From contig OX104132.1 in NCBI GenBank assembly GCA_944470555.2, positions 6,209,755-6,273,754 of the forward strand: a DNA stretch of 64,000 bases, read 5' to 3'. The position numbers and the translations under genes were made by a program. Below the pieces are notes generated by a model, which saw nothing but the letters and a program-made list of their open reading frames with translations, ran no database searches and had not been told where the DNA came from. This document shows, in pieces, positions 43,786 through 55,469 of this stretch. The first letter of the stretch is position 1, and each line of letters starts with the position of its first letter. The DNA is from Heterobilharzia americana. Taxonomy: Eukaryota > Platyhelminthes > Trematoda > Strigeidida > Schistosomatidae.

Positions 43786-46686
43786 CAAAAGTAGTTTATA
43801 ATTTCGACGTTGCTGCTATATATGTTGGTAGAAAATATCCATGATGTGCTCGGTTATACGTTATCGTTGTATGAATGTAAGAAGATTTAGGGAAACTGGG
43901 ACCGTTGTCAGTGGTGAATGGTTAGCGTTTCAGCTAAATAACAACAATCTAAATAATTGGGGGTTTTTGTGGGGATTTAGAGATGTTTCAGTTGAACTGG
44001 TGTTCATTGGTGACCAACTTCGAGAGATGAGAAGAGAGCTGTGAATGAAGTGGATGCTCATTGTCAGATAAACTGACTGTTGCTAGTTGCCTGCTAGAAC
44101 TTGAACGTCCATCAGCAACAGTGTTAGTCATCTGAATCAGAGGTACAGTACCCACCTCACTGACGGTTTTCAAAGCCCTACGCAATATAACATGGTCCTT
44201 TTATAGAAGACCAGGAAATACCAACGGAGAACAATAGAGAACAGGTAAAATGCAGGAAACAGTAAATTGTAAAAGTAGAGGCTCAGTCGTACCAGAGGGC
44301 CTCAGTTTTTTATGTATTACGTTAAACGAAAGATTTTTTCCAAGTCAACAAAATATTAGACGATGAACAAGGATCAGAAGCAAATCTCAGTCCAAGATGA
44401 ATAAAACTCAATTTACTTTCTGCAGAAGTATCATCAATACAACAGGTGTTATGAAACTTAAGCAGCTCAAAGAGGACTTATTTGTGCTTGAGGCTAAAAC
44501 TAACGGTCTAACATTCAGAAGGGTTTAGCCTGAGGCTATCTGAGGGAGACGATTGGCCAACTGTAGACAGTAATCCACATAATTCAGGGTAGTTTAAGTG
44601 AGACTTAACTGGGATAGAAATCGTCAGGTCATCAGTATACTTGATAAAATTAGTTTGAACAGAATAAGGTAATTTATGCAAAAAGAACGAAAAAGGAAGC
44701 GGAGAAAGTACTACACCTTGAGGTGGAGCGTATACCTTTATAGACACCATGATATTTCTTTTCAGAAAATTAGGAATACAGCCACTTTGTCACTCATGGC
44801 TCAGCATGAGCTATACCGAGCTTCTTTAAAAGCAGTGGTCGAGGAACAGATTCAAAGATTGATGAGTAATCCAAGAAGGCAAAAATAACGAACTTACCAC
44901 CTTTGTTTAAACTAGAAACAATATTGTGATGCAAGACAGTGACAGCATCTAAAGTACTTCCCCCATATTAGCAAGCATATTGTTTTGGAACTCTGGAAAC
45001 TTCCAATTAACGACCAAGCACAAGGAAAAGTAATTTCTTCATTGCCTTCAAAAAGGGGAAGTTACATTGATGGGTCGAAACTTAACGTCGTATGCATAAG
45101 ATGATTTAGGCATTGGTACAACTTTGACCTCCTTCCTAGCACCGGGTATAGTGATTTTAGAAAATGATGCACTGAAGATATCTGAGAAAGGATAACAAAA
45201 TATCCACACATTTTCCGAATATAATACTCGAAACACTATCCAGATCTAGGCTTTGGGATAGATTCAAGGATTTAAGACTTGTAAATACGTCATTTATATT
45301 GAAACCAGGAAAGCAGCTATCCGTTTGATTGTGACACCAGGATGAATTCAGTTAGCTGGCTGATATATATATATATATATATATAACTTGTTTAACGCAG
45401 ACATTGAAACCAGCTTCATTTGTTATATGTTTCCTACCAGCAAGTTCATTAAGTAACTTCCATATATTAGGAGAGTTATTTCCCACCCGATAGAAACTTC
45501 TGGTTGTATGAAACGTTTAAACTTTGTATTTCAGACAGTTAGACTTAGCCTTTTAATACCATGGCGATATTTTACCTTATACGACGTTTCCTCTTCTCTC
45601 CAGAGCCTCTTGATATGCAAAGAGGAAATCCTACCAAATATGTAGATGGTTTCAGCAGGACAGCATATACTGAGATAAAATCTGAGATAGCTCCGGATAT
45701 TAGTGATAATGTTGTCCAAAACTTCATCAGCAAATACATCCCAGCCTGGTTCTTTAAGCGTGATTCTCAAACGTAGTATATTCTCCTGTGGATAGAATCT
45801 GTAATGAACTTTCTTGGAAAGGTATCCAAAAGCCTTCTTGTGTAGTTTGCCGTATACTTTAAGCAAAACTCGTACAATACAGTGGTTAGAATTCAGCAGC
45901 GGAGCCTGTTTACGGGCTTCATGTACGCCAGAGTCATATGTAAATACTAAATTTAGTGCAGTGTCGAGACAAGTAGAAAAGTTAACCATATTTTTGTGAC
46001 CCAATGGTACAAGGAAACTGCAATCACATGAATTAAAATCTCCACAGACTATAGACAAGGAGGTACTCAGAATTGGAGCAGCGAATTCAATGAATTCTTG
46101 AGCAAAAGTTAACAAACTTCAAAAACTTCAGTCAGGCGTGACATAAATGTTTGTTATGCATATGCGTTTAACAGTATTGCATTGATTTCTTCTTTAAGGA
46201 AGCTAAAGCATACATAGTTGAAGGTGGGCCAGATTGTATTGATAAATATAACTACACATACCCCCCCCCCCATCAGCACATTTCTTCTTAGAAAAGCTTC
46301 GATCTTGTCGAAATAATTTAAAACCACTTAAGGAAGCTAAATCGTCATCATAAAGGTTGTGAAGTCATGTTTCCTGTAGCATTATTACACCCGTATTCCG
46401 ATAAACATCTGTGGATATTAGTGACTGAAAGTAATCAGCTTTCTTCGTTAACTACCTGGAGTTAATACTAAGTATTTAGAGAATAGCCATTTGATTTGTG
46501 GTCATACTCTAGAGAATCCGTTGCCACCCACCATGGTGCTGTTCCTTAATTTGCTTATCAACTTGTAGAACAATAAGTTGTAATGGTTTTAAAAACGCAC
46601 GACAGTATATTAAACGTGGATGACAATAAATTATTAGGACAATGTAGATAAGATGAATTCGATCCAGTACATTCCGTCGTAAAATC
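43786..46686 (-). pseudogene. LINE-P copy in the right arm
   Basis: Same broken endonuclease frame (46115-45531) and RT remnant (44750-44508) as the left arm. The TA array at 45362-45385 is shorter. Confidence 0.9.
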
Positions 46687-46690
46687 AAGT

Positions 46691-46937
46691 TGTAGCATTT
46701 GATTTCACTGTATTGTGTTGATATATATAACAACTCATTGAACATTTTTTGTTTAGTTGTACTGATAAAGACATTTTGCTTGCTCGTTGACCAATACAAC
46801 ATCCTGATATATACTTCACGTTAACTCCTGATATTGACACTGTCTGACGCAGGTGGATCAGCAGTGTCGAGAATTATAAATGGGCGATAGTGTATCTGGA
46901 CACATATAAATGTAGAGTCAGATTTCAGAGCTCGACA
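46691..46937 (+). repeat. Gypsy 1 LTR copy in the right arm
   Basis: It is the reverse complement of 22638-22884, beginning TGTAGC and ending CTCGACA, and is preceded by AAGT (46687-46690), the mirrored ACTT target duplication. It is followed by 220 bp of gypsy internal sequence and nothing more, so it is a passenger of the duplication, not a solo LTR from an independent insertion. Confidence 0.92.
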
Positions 46938-47157
46938 AACTTTTGAGCCCGACGTGATTAAACTCTCACAAGTTTTACGGATGGATATTATTGCTGTTTT
47001 CAATTGAATACTGCAACCATAGTCATTAATAACTGTACGCAATACGGACATGATATATATATATATATACTGAGAATTTCTCCGGCTGCTTAATGGTAGG
47101 CATTGACATACTTGTTTATTGAATTTTCATACTCTTGTTCTTAAATTTTTTTCTTGT

Positions 47158-47501
47158 TGTAAGGTATCTAAGTTCGTCGGGATCTGGATCATATGACGTG
47201 ATAGAGTTTCGGTTACAACCTGAAATATTAGCGGAACCGACTCTTTTATTCTTATTGCTAGAGCTACCTATCTTTGAGCGCCTTGCTTTTGACCGTCTCA
47301 TTCTTACAGTAAGTTCTATGTGAGATGTGCGATTGGTGGTAAGGGGAATGAGCGCAAAAGGATTGGAATATACTGTCTATACATAACAATGCAGCCTCAA
47401 ATTACTCAAACATAATGAATGGTTATATTACTATGAACATACAATAATAATGAGCTAAGCCTAGCAAGAAATCGACAAAAGATATAATCAAGTATCACGT
47501 G
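47158..47501 (-). repeat. Third copy of the LINE-Q 5' end
   Basis: It covers the LINE-Q 5' terminus (CACGTGATACTTG, ending at 47501) through codon 47 of ORF1, then stops at the arm boundary. It shares the right arm variant (SITSYD). It lies in the same orientation as the LINE-Q copy inside the arm, so the 5' end of LINE-Q is present twice in tandem on this strand. Confidence 0.88.
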
Positions 47502-48860
47502 TGAGTCTAGCGTGCAGTTGCAAAGCTACCGGTCACCATGTTTATCACGGGCAACTGATGACCGTATTGCTGAGATCCGATGTTTTATATTTTGGGGGCA
47601 TCATCTTCATCTTTGATCTCTTCATATGTTTTGGCAATAGATGGTGTTGGAGAACGGTATCAGATTGCTAGTGGTCAGTGTTTTACTTCATAAACCTTCC
47701 ATCCTAGCTGATGCTTTCAACAGAACCACGAAGCGGGTGAAAATTAAGGAAGACTGGTCGGTCATAATTTCTGTAATCTTCCAATGTGCGCTCCACGTGT
47801 CCTCTTCCCCTCCTTTCCCTTCTACTACTAACTGACATATCCATACCCAAACTCATACCGGTCCTCATATACAAAGCAAAGCTGTTATCTTTAGGTATCT
47901 ACAAAACGGCTTTTGTTCGATCATGAGAAAAGCACCACGTAAGACTCCAAGCGTAGTGCATGAGCATAACAACGGTCCATGTAGCAGGTAATTCACCGTA
48001 TACTCCTTGCACATTCTTGTCTTTCATACTATTTTCTCGAATTCTGAGTTAACTATCACCACTCTTGATGACACTTTGCTTCTTTGTCTCATCTGATCAC
48101 CGGATTGAGACCGCAGATCACACCGACTTATACTGCATTGAAATCAGCTTCGTACTTTTGTTCAAGATCCGCGAACCATCGTTTGTCACCACGAAGGTCT
48201 GCCCACATCAGAGGAGAATTCTTATCAGACCACAAGCTCTCGTACTGACGAGATGAGAAGTCAAAGGGACCACCTAACCCCAAGAGGATATTAAATGGAT
48301 GCCTTCTACCCGCTGCGACTGATTTGAGAGTGAAATAAAACGATTATTATTTTTGTTCGTTATTCTGAATAACAAAAAACAACATGCCTGCAAAAGCGGT
48401 ATGTATTCATGTACACTAAGGTATGCAAAATAATAATCACCGTTATTGTTATCGTCATCGTGGAACCGATGAATGTTCCAAAAGCGTTATACTCTGACTG
48501 AGAATCTCGACCAAGTTCAAAAATGTGCTTTGGGTTTCAATCTGAGATTTCTCGCGCGGGTGTAGTATTCATGAGGTGTTTTTTCCTTCATGCAGTGGTA
48601 CTTGGAAATGTGACCAGGCACTGTGAAAACTCATCAGGATAAAACTATCAGTCAAATACCATCACAGAGAAGGTATTAAAGAAGTTACGGAAGTTTTGGC
48701 CGGGTAATTATCCTGGTTGCCATGATTTGAGACTGATGTTTCTCAGGAAGTGTCCTAAGGTACTCATGAATACCAATTAGGACCGTCGAATTTACTTTCT
48801 GTGGAAAAGACAAGTACCAAACAAATGGAGGTGGAATATCTCGCCACTCGTTTTTAAAAG
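47502..48860. other. No gene recognised
   Basis: Possible untranslated or decayed LINE sequence, with no motif strong enough to name. Confidence 0.4.
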
Positions 48861-49110
48861 ATTAGGCAAAAATAATTCCTACTTTCGAACTGAGCTTGGC
48901 TCAGTATGGTGAACAACTATGCTGATGTTTATCCGTTTCATTCTTTGCTGTCTAGACGCGTCTTTTACTTACCGGAGAGAACGGTATCCACCATATAGCT
49001 TCATACTGTGCATAACAGTCGGTTCACATTACCAAAATGACCAGACTTGTAAACTGGTCTGTTTCCATGTAACTTATGTTGTATGAAGTATGCTATTGTT
49101 ATTATCTGTG
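48861..49110 (+). repeat. LINE 3' end with ATT-rich tail
   Basis: Homologous to 35240-35446: CATACTGTGCATAACAGTC, ACCAAAATGACCAGACTTG, TAAACTGGTCTG and TATGTTGTATGAAGTATG, then TATTGTTATTAT. Confidence 0.6.
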
Positions 49111-49729
49111 GTAGCTCTCCGTCACTTGTCCTACGACCCATGGTGTCCTGGACACTTTGCAGCCTAACGGCAAACAAGATCTGGGGCTTCTTGGACAGGA
49201 ACAATGGAATTCATCATACATAATATTGCTTTTGAAGCGGACGTAGGTATTATATCGAATACTTCACTGCCTGAATTGCTGGCCACGGAAACAGGAAATA
49301 ATTTAGGATAATTTTCACTGGTTTTGAAGAGGTATTTTTAACGAATCCCTCGATAATTTGGTCGAAAAATAGTTCGTTTACTGGCATGGTTTTCGTTCGA
49401 GGCATATTTACAAAGTATCCACGGTTTTGTGATAAACTGACCAGAATACCACCAGTCTAGAAGTCTCTGATGCATGAAGCACCTCCGAGGGCCATTTTTA
49501 GTATGCCCCATCCCTCACCAGTCATCCCCACAGAAAGTGTTCTGGCTCATCCGCCCTGTTCCTGTCAACTTCGGAGTGCAGAGTGTGACAAGTCAGAAGG
49601 TTGGCTGCAGAGACCTTCAGATGGCCTAAAGAAACTAGAGTTCCAGTCATCAAAGAACTATCTGAGCCCCGACAGACAGTACATGCCTGTTTCCGCTTAG
49701 GGGGAAAATATTGAGCACTACTGATTTTA

Positions 49730-50460
49730 AAGATTATCCGAAATGCCCCTCACGAACAAAAGATATTTTTTCTCGCCGGATCTCGTAAAAGCTTTTGATA
49801 AAGCATGGCGCGCTAATCTCATCCTCTGAACATCAAGGTTGGGCATCAACGGCCAGGCGCTCTCCTGAACGCAGAACTATTGGAACGGCAGAGAATTCTG
49901 GAAAAAGCCAACAGGGCTTTTTTCCACCTAGAGGGAATCATCATCTGGTACATAACAAGTAGCGATTCTGAGTCCGCTACTGTACCTTCTTTTTGAAGCA
50001 TCCTCCCATTGAGTACCAGCTCTCCTACTTTACTTTATGCTGGCGAATTCAAGTTTTGGGGAGGCACGACATCCGAAGCAGAATCAGATGCGCTGCGAAG
50101 CAATTTCGGATTGCTTGAGGAGTGGGTGAATAATAACAGACTGGCATTTAACCGGAGTAAGTGCTGGGCCGTGGTTCTCCGCCACCCTGACTCTCACAAA
50201 GTATCCTACGCTCTTGTGCAGAATGCAGCCTTCTTTCAACACCGCAGAGAAAGACCTGGGACTGATACTCATTGATAAACCAAACGCTAGCTCCAGTTGC
50301 ACACAGCCCACGCAGTACTGGCCTTCATGTGCAGGCAACCAGGTGCCCCCACCTCGGAACTCTTCTCGAAGCCCCACAAGACCTATGTACGACCTCACTT
50401 TGAGGTCCACGTCATTGCGCCACCGTGCCTGGAAAGGGCTGTGAACTTGTAGACCTAGGG
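49730..50460 (+). pseudogene. Decayed CR1-type LINE reverse transcriptase fragment
   Basis: DLVKAFDKAWRANLIL (RT motif A, about 49780-49830) is followed by GINGQALS. In another frame at 50009-50275, TLLYAGEFKFWGGTTSEAES (the FADD box degraded to AGEF), FGLLEEWVNNNRLAFNRSKC and KVSYALV appear, then a thumb remnant (KTYVRPHFEVHVIAPPCLER, 50370-50425). Frames shift repeatedly. Confidence 0.75.
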
Positions 50461-52640
50461 GCTTATGGCTAACGCGTAGCAAATAAAAAGGCAGTAGTAG
50501 AAGTATAGCGCGTTTATTCCAGGCACTCTAGTGGGCGAGTTGAGCGGGCAGAATCAAACGTGTACATTAAAAGTTATTCATCATTCAATTGCAGTCAATA
50601 GTGAATATAAAGTCTGCAAGAGATAGAAATTATAACCAAGTTTACTGGGCAGTACATCAGCCTCCCGCTGGAGATGACTTCAGGGAGACTGTTGTTTCGA
50701 TGCAGTCCTGAATGAAGTGACAAGATGGAGAGAAAAAATGGGGAAACATGCAGAAAATTCTAATAATTGTGCGCGAAAGGTTTTCCGCCGATCAAATGCA
50801 GTAGCGATGAATGGGGAAATATCTTACGGAATGTTATTGTAGCATTAGTTTATTAAACAATTCTGCCTTCGCGATAATATAAGTATAGTAAGTATTTCTT
50901 GGATCTTCTTTTAACCTAAAAAGAAAGCCTAAAGAAGTTCAGAAACTGTGCAAAGTACGAGTTATTGAAATTACTTCCATTTGTATAAGCAATGACTATA
51001 AACCTAATGCATATCCCTCTTAATTTTGTGTCTAAGTGCTATTTTAGGCGTTACCTTTTGTTAACTGGGTCCAGCTATTTATGTGCATAGAAGAACACCA
51101 AGTATTTGCTGATGAGACGCTAGGGGTACAAGTTAATTGATAAAACCAGTTGATTACATGACTAGGAATGATCCTAGATGAGCCGCTTCTATGCTCCTAG
51201 CTATGGGAATTAGCTGGTGATTATCTGTGTCGGTTAGTTAACGGAGTATACACTTGCAAAACTGGACAGAGAAAACTGTCATTCGTGATATTCCGTGTTT
51301 TGGAAAATACCTTAGTAGTGTATAAGTGGAGGAAAATAAGTAGCTCTAGAGTTGGAAACATCAGGGCGTTTGTTGTCGCAATATGTGAATTCGACCAATT
51401 AAAAACGCTATTGTGACTGCTATTATTGTTACTGCCGGTGACGTCGTGGTGATAATTTGGAGCAATGTGTCAATTCCGCTGGTAGAAAAGTCTACAGTTG
51501 ATCCCCCTAAGTCCATGTGGCACATTTGCTAAAGGAGGTGGTTGCCGATGAAGACCTGTTTGGGTTCGAGTCTTTTCCGTGACAATCATAAGTTCCCATC
51601 TTTGGTGTCACATTCGGTGACCACTGGCGTGATTGGAAACTGAAGCCGAGAAGCAATGCGGTTTGAGTGTAACTGTGGTAGGGTCACTCTCAAACTTGGC
51701 TGAGAACGCTTTTGGCCTATGCCTGTGTAATCTCAGGGACCATCATTGCATCATAATGTGGAATCCCAGTAACGGCATGCACATGTATCTCTTGAATAGG
51801 TTTAGCTTTGCAGCATAGTAAACCACAGAAAAGGGAAATAATACAGGATAAGTACAAAAAATATCGTATGCTTAGTAAGGCTCTATCCTAGGCTGAATTA
51901 CAATTTCAGCCGAGTAACTTATACTACTTGTAAGCAGCAGAATAAGTCACAACGATCTTTCAAGAATGTGAATCCTTTATAGCAGTGCTAGTGTTATACA
52001 CTGTGGAATGATAAACAGGACACTGAAGGGACAATTAAGTTATAATATTACATTACAGTAACTACAAGCCTACAACCTGCCCTAAGAAAGAGAGTCTATT
52101 TTGCGTAGTGTAGAAAACAACTGGGAAAAAAATGGAAACTCGCCTGGGATATCTGATACTTGTATTCTATAAAGCATTCATGTTCCTCGTTCAGTGGTAA
52201 TAGTGGATACTGAATTACTTCTGTTTTTACAGATCTCTGAAGGTTCTGTAACAGCAATCTTAAACAAACTCTAAAATGGATATTCTTTTTAGAAAAACGG
52301 AAGTAACTGATCCTGAGCACTCACCGTAGGTTCCTGACGTCCGTACGTGGGAATGACTTACCCATTAGAACGTTGATATGATGAACATCCTCTGACGTTG
52401 ATAATCTCGCTGTTTGAAGTTTGAGCGTTTGCGGGTCCACTGGCACTCAGTCGCGATATTTCAAGTCCAGGTTAAAATAATATAGATGCTCAAACAAAGG
52501 TAAAGTAGCTTAAATAGCTGGTGTTATTTTAGTGCTCAAAACGGGTTTTTTTGTAGGATACATATTATAGACAACACACATCTACCTCAAATGAAATATG
52601 AAAACAAAAACTGTACATTTAAAAGTGTCACCAATATATT
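50461..52640. other. No gene recognised; possible tRNA-like repeat at 51510-51580
   Basis: Mostly unassigned. GGGTTCGAGTC at 51561-51571 is a good B box, preceded at about 50 bp by GTGGCACATTTGCTAAAGG, which might be an A box; a short tRNA-derived repeat is possible. The 3' LTR of gypsy element 2 should lie in the right part of this interval, but cannot be delimited without a second LTR. Confidence 0.3.
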
Positions 52641-52661
52641 AGCATTTTCTTTTCTAACAGG

Positions 52662-53784
52662 TCAATTTTGTGTCAGAGGTTGTGCCCACTTGACTGTTTT
52701 AACTGGTTTATGAACCTGTGTGTTGTTCGTTATACCGTCCACGATATAATGTGGAAGTTTCTCTAGGGTTACATATGCTGGATCGCTGTCTAAGTATGCC
52801 GGCTTAAGTCTGTCTATACTGATGCTGTCTTGAGAATTACAGCATTGTATGACGAAATGTTTTAGATCTCGTGAGAGAACTTTAAGGGGTCCTTCATATG
52901 GAGGGCTAAGAGGTGGTTGAATTATGTCACAACGGACCCATACGTGTGTGCAAGTGTCTATATCTTGGGGGATATGGAATGCTGTGGCCTGCTCACGGGT
53001 TGCAACCGGTTTCAAGCTAGCCACTTCGTGTCTAAGTCGATCGACATAGGTTGACTGATCAATTTGGTCGCTTTCAACCTTGGGGTCGATAAAATCGCCA
53101 GGAAGTCTTAGGGTGGTACCGAAAACTAATTCTGCCGCTGAGCATTGAGAGTCGGTCTTGATTGCTGTGCGAATACCTAACATTACCATAGGGAGGTATT
53201 CTGTCCAGTGAGAGGGACCAGAGTGATATGAAGGTGGTTTTAAGTTGTCGATGAAATCATTTCACCACAACGTTTGATTGTGGGTGGTACGCCGTGCAAC
53301 GTATTCTTTGGGAACCAAGGAATTTAGCGGAGTTGTTAAAAAGTTCTGATTCAAACTGTGCCTCTCTGTCGGTGGTTATCGTTACAGGGACACCAAATAT
53401 TGACACCCAATTCTGCAGAAACGCTTTTGCCACCGTTTCTGAGGTAATGTCCGCAAGTGGAAGGGCTAGTGGAAACCTTGTGTATCTATCGATACATGTG
53501 AAAAGATACGTGAAACCATCAGAATGGGGTAAAGGACCTACCAAGTCCACGTGTACATGTGCGAAACGCATATCGGCTTGCGAAAATGTTCCCAAAGGTG
53601 AAATTGTGTATCGGTTCACCATGGATTGCTGACATGCCACACATTCCTTAAAACAGTTTCTTACGTCGCGCCGTAAGTTGGGCCAAACATATCTGTGAGC
53701 AATAAGTTTCGTAGAGGCTTTTGCTCCAGGGTGTGACAACGAGTGAAAGTTGTTGAACACTAACTTCCTCATGTTTTTAGGCAC
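52662..53784 (-). pseudogene. Gypsy 2 integrase
   Basis: The frame 53784-53257 has the HHCC domain (SLSHPGAKASTKLI, CVACQQSMV) and core motifs HVDLVGPLPHSDG and TTDREAQFESELF. The third catalytic position, normally in NGxVERFHRQ, reads NVVVK and a stop before FHRQ, so the active-site Glu is lost. A second frame 53189-52662 carries AELVFGTTLRLPGDFIDP, PPYEGPLKVLSRD and SISIDRLKPAYLD, the GPY/F tail. Confidence 0.9.
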
Positions 53785-53840
53785 ATAAGATCTAGTGGAT
53801 CTCTCGTTGCATCACAGTAAATGAGCCTATTATCTATGGG

Positions 53841-55469
53841 CTAAAGTAGCTGCTTAAGTTTTAGGCTACAACCACTACTGGAAAGCAAATTTCTCAGTTC
53901 ATCATCTGTTTCTTGGTCTGCTGCTAAAGCCTTGAAATCTATAGTAGATTGATGAATAGCGCTTACATTAATTCGAGACAGTGTCCGCCACGCAATTTTT
54001 TGCACCTTTAACATGTCGCTAGTAAGTTGCGATATAAAATCAAGGTGACGAATTTCGCGCGGTGAGTACTTGTCAGGTTTTGCACTTAGCGCATGAGTTA
54101 AAGGTTTGGGATCCATGTAGACCGTAAATATCCTGCCTTCCACCATGTGACCGAAATGCTTAATTGCTAAAAGGATCGCTAGCAGTTCTCCACCAAACGT
54201 TGAACACCGAGTTTCGGGTAAGGAAAGGCGTTTTGAAAGGAATGCCATTGGTCGCCATTGACTGTCTACAAACAAGTTGAGTGCTGCTCCCACAGCCTCG
54301 TCGGAAGCATCGACCACCAATGCTAATGGTACACTGACATCAGGGTATTTTGGGGTCGTAGCGTTTGTCAAGGCCATTTTCAATTTGTTGACAGCCTCAA
54401 CGGCTTCTGTAGAGGGCTCAAAGTCCTTAGGATTTCCTCTTAGGGCCTCGGTCAGGGGTCGCATGTGCTGTGCACAATGTGGTATGAATCGACGATAAAA
54501 ATTAGTTAGACCAAGAAAACTTCTTAGTTGCGTTACAGTGGTGGGTACAGGTTGATAGCCTCCACCTCTTTTCGCAATGGTGATATTCCATCTGTATTAA
54601 TCCTGTGTCCTAAGAATTGAATGTTCTCAACTCCGAAAACACACTTTGATTTATCTCCATGCGATTGTCGTTCAACTTTTGTAGTACCGCCCGTATGTGA
54701 CTCTCGTGTGAGTCTATGTCCGGGCTGGAAGTCAGTAGGTCATCAATGTGTGCTTTGCAAATGGTAAGTCCCGTAGAAGATCGTCCATATACCACTGGGA
54801 GGCATGTACAGCATTCCGCAGGCCAGAAGGCATCCGCACAAATTCCTATAAACCAAATTGGGTGGTAATGGCTGTTTTCGGAAAGTCTTCTTCGGCCACC
54901 GGAATATTATGATATGCAGGGACTAGGTCTACTTTGGTGAATATAGTGGCACCTGCAAGACAGTTAGTGAAGTCCTGAATATGAGGAACTGGGTACCGAC
55001 CAGGAATGGTTTGTTTGTTTAGCGCTCCGTAATCACCACATGGTAGCCAGTCTGTTTGATTTTTCTCGGGCACCATATGTAATGGGGAAGCCCACTGACC
55101 CTTGAAAGGGAGAATGATGCTCAGCTGAAGCATACAGTCAAATTCAGCCCTAGCGATTTTCAGTCTATCTGGAGCTAGTCTCCTGGGTTCTGCGAACACA
55201 GGAGGGCCATGTGTTTTTATGCTCTGCGTCACCTTGGGACCTACGTGAGAGGTCAGGGCGTTGGATGACGCCAGGTTTGGAAAATCCACCAATATACTTC
55301 TAAACCTATCGGTTAATATTGGAGGAGATTGTACCAGGTTTGGGGATGTGATTGCACTGGCTTTTCCTATTGTGCATCTGGAAGTTCCCTTCAACGCCAA
55401 CCTTTGCTTTTTTGTGTCTACTCAGAATTCATGCCTCTACAAAAAATCTGTACCCAGTATTACAAGATA
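53841..55469 (-). pseudogene. Gypsy 2 reverse transcriptase, RNase H and end of protease
   Basis: From right to left: protease end ILGTDFL (near 55445), then a stop; RT fingers (frame 55400-54846: RLAPDRLKIARAEFDCML, QWASPLHMVPE, DYGALNKQTIPGRYPVPHI, FTKVDLVPAYHNIPV); HIDDLLTSSPD (frame 54795-54610, the YxDD box with both Asp present); and RNase H (frame 54464-53841: LVVDASDEAVGAAL, GGELLAILLAIKHFGHMVEG, VYMDPKPLTHAL). RNase H shows TFGGELL and YMDPKPL, departing from the usual TFxRELL and FTDHKPL. Frame breaks separate the pieces. Confidence 0.88.

Larger units (their letters stand above)
41587..47157 (-). repeat. Right arm of the large inverted duplication
   Basis: Reverse-complement copy of 22363-28045. 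It contains, read on the minus strand, a 220-bp gypsy fragment, one LTR (46691-46937), LINE-P (43786-46686) and LINE-Q up to mid-endonuclease (43785-41587). Both ends are abrupt: at 41587 the endonuclease frame breaks off in unrelated sequence, and at 47157 gypsy sequence meets a separate LINE-Q piece. The arm is about 110 bp shorter than the left one, which is accounted for by the two TA arrays. Confidence 0.95.

Noticed and set aside
46691..46937. Solo LTR of gypsy 1
   Set aside because: It is flanked by 220 bp of gypsy internal sequence and lies in the inverted arm, so it was copied with the arm and is not a recombination-derived solo LTR.
17508..47157. CRISPR array or bacterial-type operon
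   Set aside because: Repeats are interspersed transposons with LTRs and tails. Genes are intron-bearing and eukaryotic; no short regularly spaced repeats exist.
51500..51580. True tRNA gene
   Set aside because: A good B box is present, but no cloverleaf with paired acceptor and anticodon stems could be drawn.
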